A stretch of 64,000 nt of DNA from contig JAPNXP010000014.1 in assembly GCA_028753945.1 (NCBI GenBank), positions 1,550,001-1,614,000 of the forward strand. Reading direction: 5' to 3'. Both the position numbers and the translations under genes were made by a program. Below, one piece after another: positions 57,436 to 64,000 of the stretch (position 1 is its first letter; each line of letters opens with the position of its first letter). The notes beneath the pieces are model-generated. The model ran no database searches. It was not told where the DNA came from and saw only the letters and a list, made by a program, of their open reading frames with translations. The stretch is from Hexactinellida sp. DTS-2022 (Eukaryota; Porifera; Hexactinellida).

Positions 57436-58881
57436 CAGGGTTGGGTTCAATTATAATTGTAATTAATTAATTACAATTAATTACGTTTTGTACATAATTG
57501 TAATTGTAATTGTAATTGATTATTGAAAAACTTCGTAATTGTAATTGTAATTGTAATTTAAATTTTTTGACATAATTGTAATTGTAATTGGAGTACATAA
57601 TTGTAATTGAGGAACTCATGTTTGTCAGAGGAAATAAGCACTTACAATAATTTTTACATCATTCTACTTAAGTATAATTTGGTTATTTAGTTAGAATAAA
57701 TATATGCACTCGTTAATCACCATATGAAAAGGGTAGATCCAAATAATACTAAAGATAACAAACTTTACATTAATTATATTGAAGATATATTTGAATATAG
57801 CATCAGTTTTGTAATTGTAATTGTAATTGTAATTGGGAGTAACTTCCCAATTATAACTGTAATTATAATTATAATTGGAAATTAAAGTTGCTTGTAATTG
57901 TAATTGTAATTATAATTACAAATTAAAACTAGTTGTAATTGTAACTGTAATTAAATATAAAAAATCCAAAATTGCAGCCTGTGCCGACAGATGTTCCTTT
58001 GGTGGCACTATATTTTGTTGGTGGTTTATTGATAGTGCCTCCAAAGGAACATGCTGTCGGCGCAGGCTGCAATTTTGGATTTTTTTTCGCCAAGTCATCA
58101 ACGCCCAAGGTGAGAAGAAGCATTCGTTATTTGGTCCGAGTCACAAGGAACGGTAGATAAATTTGAAGTTTGTTTCTATCATAAACTATCTAGAGTTTAA
58201 TGCCATTCATTCATTATGTATTGATAATAAATTTTATTATTAGTTAGTTATTTTAGCAATGTTATCCACGGTGATTTGAGTTTAGTCAACAAATTCCTTA
58301 TATTATTATATTTTATTTAATCCATTGTATAGTAATACTACAATTAAATAGAAGCCAGCTGGAATTTATAAGTTGAATCAATTTAATTATCGCAAGTTGA
58401 AACAATAGTGAAAGATTTAACAAGTTAAATCAATATAATTATTACAAGTTGAAACAATAGAATTAGATTTAACAGTTTTACTGAATCTCAAGTGTGAGTA
58501 AACACAGGGGATTGGCACCCCAATTATGGCACAAACCTAGGCTAAATTGAACATTTGTGAATTGCCAAAAGGTGTAGAAATTAATTCTCTATCCGTATGT
58601 GCAAATTTTATCAAGCTCAATATTAATTATTTCATGTTATGAGCCATAATTAGTTTAAATAGGTGTTAAAATTATTTGATCAAAAATCGTAAACCCAGGT
58701 GCAAATTAGACGGTCATTTCGCAACTACATGCCAAATTTCAGCCCTCAATGTATACAGGTGTGGTCAAGGCACCGTCTACGGAGAAAAAATAAAATAAAT
58801 AATAAAGGCAGTGATTCCAATACTGGGCCACTATACTATAGTATAGTCGGCACAGTAAAAATATAATTGAACCCAACCCTG
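57436..58881. mobile_element. hAT MITE of AATTGT repeats, itself carrying a satellite unit
   Basis: The ends are CAGGGTTGGGTTCAATTATA and the inverted form at the right; flanking 8-mers CCTTTAAT (57428-57435) and CATTTAAT (58882-58889) match at seven of eight. It inserted in the spacer between a palindrome and the CTCCGTAGACGG segment. The MITE body is AATTGTAATTGTAATT-type repeats (57436-57952); only about 16 bp of its right end remain after an inserted satellite unit (57960-58858). Confidence 0.88.
57960..58858 (-). repeat. Single short satellite unit inserted in a hAT MITE
   Basis: About 899 bp in reverse orientation. It begins exactly with the hairpin (57964-58080) and ends exactly with the palindrome (core 58830-58847), then CGGCACAGTAA. 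AAATATA lies on both sides (57953-57959 and 58859-58865), a possible 7-bp duplication, though the surroundings are AT-rich. This defines the unit as palindrome-body-hairpin. Confidence 0.82.
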
Positions 58882-58889
58882 CATTTAAT

Positions 58890-61800
58890 ATTATTATTTT
58901 TTATATTTTTCTCCGTAGACGGTGCCCTGGCCATAGCTTAGTAGTTGATGGGCTGAAACTTGGCATGTAGGTGCGATGTTGCCGTCTAATTTGCACCTGG
59001 GGTTACGATTCTTGATTAACACGTTTTGGACACATTTTTAACACCTTTCAAAATTTGTCTGGTCCATAACTCAAAAAATGTTTTACTAAACCCCAAATTT
59101 TATTTCACTTTTGGATTCATCATAAAATTCTGCGTCTGATGGAAGAAGAAATTTTTGAATAATGAGTTTAATTTCTGCCATAAATGGGAGTTGAAATTTC
59201 TTTGTTTACTGACACTTCAATTTCAGTAAAACTGTTAAATCTATTTCTATTGTTTCAACTTGTAATAATTATATTGATTTAACTTGTTAAATCCTACTCT
59301 ATTGATTCAACTTGAGATAATTATATTGATTTAACTTATAAAATCCAGCTGGCTTCTATATAATTGTTGTATCACAATACAATGGATTAAATTAAATTAT
59401 ATAATATAAGGAATTTATTGACATTACTCAAATCACCGTGGATAACATTGCTAAAATAAATAACTAATAATATAATTTAATATCAATACATAATCAATGA
59501 ATGGCATTAAACTCAAGATGGTTTATGATAGAAACTAACTTCAAATTCAACTATCGTTCCTTGTGACTCCGACAACTTAACAAATGGTTCTTGAGACCTT
59601 GAGGCGATGATGACTTGGCGAAAAAAATCCAAATTGCAGCCTGCGGCGACAGCATGTTCCTTTGGAGGCACTATCAATAAACCACCAACAAAATATAGTG
59701 TCACCAAAGGAACATGCGTCGGCACAGGCTGCAATTTTGTTTTTATTTCTCCGTAGCAGGTGCCCTGGCCACACCTGTATACATTGAGGGCTGAAACTTG
59801 GCATGTAGTTGCGGAGGGACCGTCTAATTTGCACCTGGGGTTACGAATTTATATTACGAAATTTTTGACACATCTTTAACACCTTTCAAAATTTGTCTGG
59901 TCCATAACTCAAAATATGTTTTAATAAACCCCAAAATTTTATTTCATATTTAGATTCATCTTAAAATTCTGCGTCTGATGGGACAAGAAAATTTGTTAAA
60001 AATGGTTTAATTTCTGCCATAAATGGGAGTTGAAATTCCTTTGTTTACTCAACACTTCAATTTCAATAAAACTGTGAAATCTAATTCCATTGTTTCAACT
60101 TGTAATAATTATATTGATTTAACTTGTTAAATCTTTCACTATTGTTTCAACTTGCGATAATTAAATTGATTCAACTTATAAATTCCAGCTGGCTTCTATT
60201 TAATTGTAGTATTACTATACAATGGATTAAATAAAATATAATAATACAAGGAATTTGTTGACTAAACTCAAATCACCGTGGATAACATTGCTAAAATAAT
60301 TAACTAATAATATAATTTATTATCAATACATAATGAATGAATGGCATTAAACTCAAGATGGTTTATGATAGAAACAAACTTCAAATTTATCTACCGTTCC
60401 TTGTGACTCGGACCAAATAACAAATGCTGCTTCACACCTTGGGCGTTGATGACTTGTCGAAAAAAATCCAAAATTGCTTCCTGCGCCGACAGCATGAACC
60501 TTTGGAGGCACTATCAATAAACCACCAACAAAATATAGTGCCACCAAAGGAACATGCGTCGGCACAGGCTGCAATTTGGGATTTTTTTATTATTATTACT
60601 GTGCCGACTATACTATAGTATAGTGGCCCTTTTTACTGTGCCGACTATACTATAGTATAGTGGCCCAGTTCTAATCTCACTGCCTTTATTTTTTTTTTTT
60701 TTTTTCTTTTCTCCGTAGACGGTACCCTGGCCAGAGCTCTATAGTTGATGGACTGAAACTTGGCATGTAGGTGCGGTGGGACCGTCTAATTTGCACCTGG
60801 GGTTACGAATTTTTATTAAGAAATTTTTGACACATCTTTAACACCTTTAAAAATTTGTCTAGTCCATAACTCAAAAATTGTTTTACTAAACCCCCAATTT
60901 TATTTCATATTTGGATTCGCCATAAGATTCTGCGTCTGATGGGAGAATAAATTTTCCAATAAAGGGGTCAATTTCTGCCATAAATGGGGGTTGAAATTTC
61001 TTTGTTTACTGACACTTCAATTTCAGTAAAGTGTTAAATCTAATTCTATTGTTTCAACTTGTAATAATTATATTGATTTAACTTGTTAAATCCTACTCTA
61101 GTGATTCAACTTGCGATAATTATATTGATTTAACTTATAAATTCCAGCTGGCTTCTATTTAATTTTAGTATTACTATACAATTGATTAAATTAAATAATA
61201 TAATATAAGGAATTTGTTGACTCAACTCAACCAACCATGGATAACATTGCTAAAATAAATAACTAATAATATAATTTATTATCAATACATAATGAATGAA
61301 TGGCATTAAACTAAAGATGGTTTATGATAGAACCGTTAAGATTTTACATTCCACAACAACGACAGATTAAGTGATTATATTTATTTCGGCGAGAATATTC
61401 TTGCACAATTAATGACTGACTTAATTAATTATAATTAATTCATTTGTATTTAACTTATAGACGGTTCCAAATAGATTATTGGGGTTATCGAGTGCGTGGA
61501 ATTCAAATATTATAGTGAAATTCAATTTAAATTAATAATAATTCAAATAATTGAACTTAATTTATTTTGCTGTATATAATAATGGTGTTAAATAATAAAT
61601 AAATAAATTAAATATTTATACTAATTAGATAAATTTCATTAATCTCAGAGATGATACAAGATAGAAACAAACTTTCAATTTATCAATTGGTCCTTATGCC
61701 AGGTACCACCTATACAAGTGGGTCTTGACACCTTGAGGTGATTATGACATCGTCAAAAAAATGTATTTTAACAATTTTGGTAATTCGATATTTAAAATGG

Positions 61801-64000
61801 GTTAGTTGATGTTGGGTGATGACCCAACACACACATAAAAAATGCTGAGTCATCAGCTATTATATTCTACTCAAACTTGAATATCTCTAAAATTATATGA
61901 ACTAAATGGAAACTTCCACCACTCTAAGGGTCGATGCCTTCTGTAACACCTTTTTGAAATAATTTAACACCTTCATAGTGATGATGACATGGCGAAAAAA
62001 AAATCCAAAATTGCAGCCTGCGCCGACAGCATGTTCTTTTGGAGGCACTATAAATAAACAACCAACAAAATATAGTGCCACCAAAGGAACATGCGTCGGC
62101 ACAGGTTGCAATTTTGGATTTTTTTTTTCTCCGTAGACGGTGCCCTGGCCAGAGCTTAATTGTTGATGGACTGAAACTTGGCATGTAGGTGCGATGGGAC
62201 CGTCTAATTTGCACCTGGGGTTACGATTTTTCATTAACAAATTTTGGACACAACTTTAACACCTTTCAAAATTTGTCTGGTCCATAACTCAAAAAATGTT
62301 TTACTATACCCCCAATTTTTATTTCACTTTTGGATTCTTCATAAAATTTTGCGTCTAACGGGAGGAGAAATTTTTAAATAATGGGTTTAATCTTTGCCAT
62401 AAATGGGGGTTGAAATTTCTTTGTTTAAACACACTTCAATTTCAGTAAAACTGTGAAATCTAATTCCATTGTTTCAACTTGTAATAATTATATTGATTTA
62501 ACTTGTTAAATCTTACTCTATTGATTCAACTTGCGATAATTATATTGATTTAAATAATAAATTTCAGCTGGCTTCTATTTAATTCTGGTTTTACTGTACA
62601 CTGGATTAAATAAAATAAAATAATATAAGGAATTTGTTGACTTTACTCAAATCACCGTGGATAACATTGCTAAAATAAATAACTAATAATATAATTTAAT
62701 ATCAATACATAATGAATGAATGGCTTTAAACTCTTGATGGTTTATGATAGAAAAAAACTTTAAATTCAACAATCGTTCCTTGTGACTCCGACCAATTAAC
62801 AAATGGTTTTTCACACCTTAGGCGTTGATGACTGGGCGAATAAAAAATCCAAAATTGCAGCCTGTGCCGACAGCATGTTCCTTTGGAGGCACTATCAATA
62901 AACAACCAACAAAATATAGTGCCACCAAAGGGACATGCGTCGCCCCTGGCTGCAATTTTGGATTTTTTTTTTTTTTTTCTCCGTAGACGGTGCCCTGGCC
63001 TGAGCTTTATAGTTGATGGGCTGAAACTTTGCATGTAGGTGCGATGGGACCGTCTAATTTGCACCTGGGGTTACGATTTTTGATTAACAAATTTTTGACA
63101 CATCTTTAACACCTTTCAAAATTTGTCTGATCCATAACTTAAAATATGTTTTACTAACCCCCAAATTTTATTTACGATTGGATTCATCATAAGATTCTGT
63201 GTTTGATGGGAGAAGAAAAATTTTAATAAACGGTTTAATTCATGCCAAAAAAATGGGTTGGAATTTCTTTATTTACTCACACTTCAATTTCAGTAAAACT
63301 GTGAAATCTAATTCGATTGTTTCAAATTGTAATAATTATATTGATTCAACTTGTGAGATCGAGTAGGCTTCTATTTTCTAATTGAAACCTAAGATTTTAC
63401 ATTCCACAACAACGACAGATTAAGTGATTATATTTATTTCTGCGAGAATATTCTTGCACTGTTATTAGACTGACGTAATTAATTATAATTAATTCAGTCA
63501 GTATATGACTTATATAGATGCTTCCAATTTGTGTATTAGGGGTTATCGAGTGTGCGGAATTGAAATTTGATAACCAAATTAATTAATTAATTATTTATGA
63601 CAAAATAATTTAACTTAATAATTGTAAGTTGACATTGAAATTGGTGTTATATTATAAATAATATTAATAAGTATTTATGCTAATTAATTAAATATCATAA
63701 ATCTCAGAATTCAAATAAGATAGAAACAAACTTCCAATTTATCAATTGATCCTTATGCCACGTAACACCTCTACAAATGGGTATTGACACCTTGAGGTGA
63801 TGATGACATCGTAAAAAAATGTGTTTTTACAATTTTATTAATTCGATTTTTAAAATGGGTTAGTTGAAGTTGGGTGATGACCCAACACTCACATAAAAAA
63901 TGCTGAGTCATCAGCTATTATATTCTACTCAAACTTGAATATCTCTAAAATGAAGTGAACTAAATGGAAACTTCCGCCACTCTAAGGGTTGATGCCTTCT
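58890..64000 (+). repeat. Satellite block, plus orientation, to the window end
   Basis: Units of the short and long forms with hairpins at 59627-59740, 60466-60582, 62003-62119 and 62847-62963; two palindromes at 60607 and 60644 directly behind a hairpin. Unit starts are near 59006, 59843, 60804, 62223 and 63072. The array is still running at 64000. No genes. Confidence 0.85.

Noticed and set aside
1178-63064. Dozens of 60-110 residue frames over the hairpins, on both strands, with near-identical peptides (for example QHVPLEALSINHQQNIVPP)
   Set aside because: They are forced by the repeated palindrome, start in different places, shift frame between copies and show no protein-level conservation beyond the DNA repeat.
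1-64000. tRNA, rRNA or snRNA genes
   Set aside because: None could be recognised on either strand by reading; a covariance-model scan would be decisive.

Overview
The window is animal (metazoan) nuclear DNA: AT-rich, repeat-dominated, with eukaryotic transposon families (Ty3/gypsy, hAT, Tc1/mariner and pogo MITEs, Helitrons, a Ginger-like integrase transposon, FLYWCH-type MULE) and two plausible host genes. The exact clade cannot be read from the sequence; a non-bilaterian such as a sponge is only a guess, prompted by the compact intronless genes.

Layout. (1) 1-3361: satellite-like repeat units. (2) 3362-9482: a 5'-truncated, decayed Ty3/gypsy retrotransposon, its reverse transcriptase split by a nest of small DNA transposons (hAT-type MITE, TA-flanked MITE, Helitron); a 563-bp 3' LTR closes it. 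(3) 10099-12417: a nearly intact hAT transposon with 8-bp target duplication. (4) 13263-17888: a Ginger-like DNA transposon whose integrase ORF carries an in-frame DYRK-type protein kinase fragment inside its zinc-binding region; two hAT MITEs sit inside it. (5) 18034-20594: the host genes, an intronless NDUFAF5 (complex I assembly methyltransferase) and, convergently, a type I membrane protein with a tyrosine-motif tail. (6) 20637-29903: decayed transposon matter, including an unclassified multi-part coding region with an OTU-like cysteine protease domain split by a Tc1-like MITE and a Helitron, then a MULE transposase pseudogene. (7) 29883-64000: about 34 kb of the same satellite-like family, in both orientations.

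The satellite family has two signature parts: an ~115-bp imperfect hairpin (23 copies seen) and a ~33-bp palindrome (32 copies seen, 13 of them in one array at 31362-32230). Units exist in long (~1.4 kb) and short (~0.85 kb) forms. Part of the array is a recent 2.81-kb tandem duplication, and part is inverted around 38.9 kb. One unit lies inside a hAT MITE that itself lies in the array, so the unit appears to have moved as well as amplified in place. Two different TIR elements (48393-49180 and 51791-53970) occupy exactly the same target position within separate units and share a 7-bp duplication, pointing to site-specific integration.

Most apparent small ORFs in the array are products of the hairpin and are not genes. 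The strongest leads are the kinase-fragment capture, the site-specific TIR elements, the hairpin/palindrome mobile satellite, and the OTU-bearing unclassified element.
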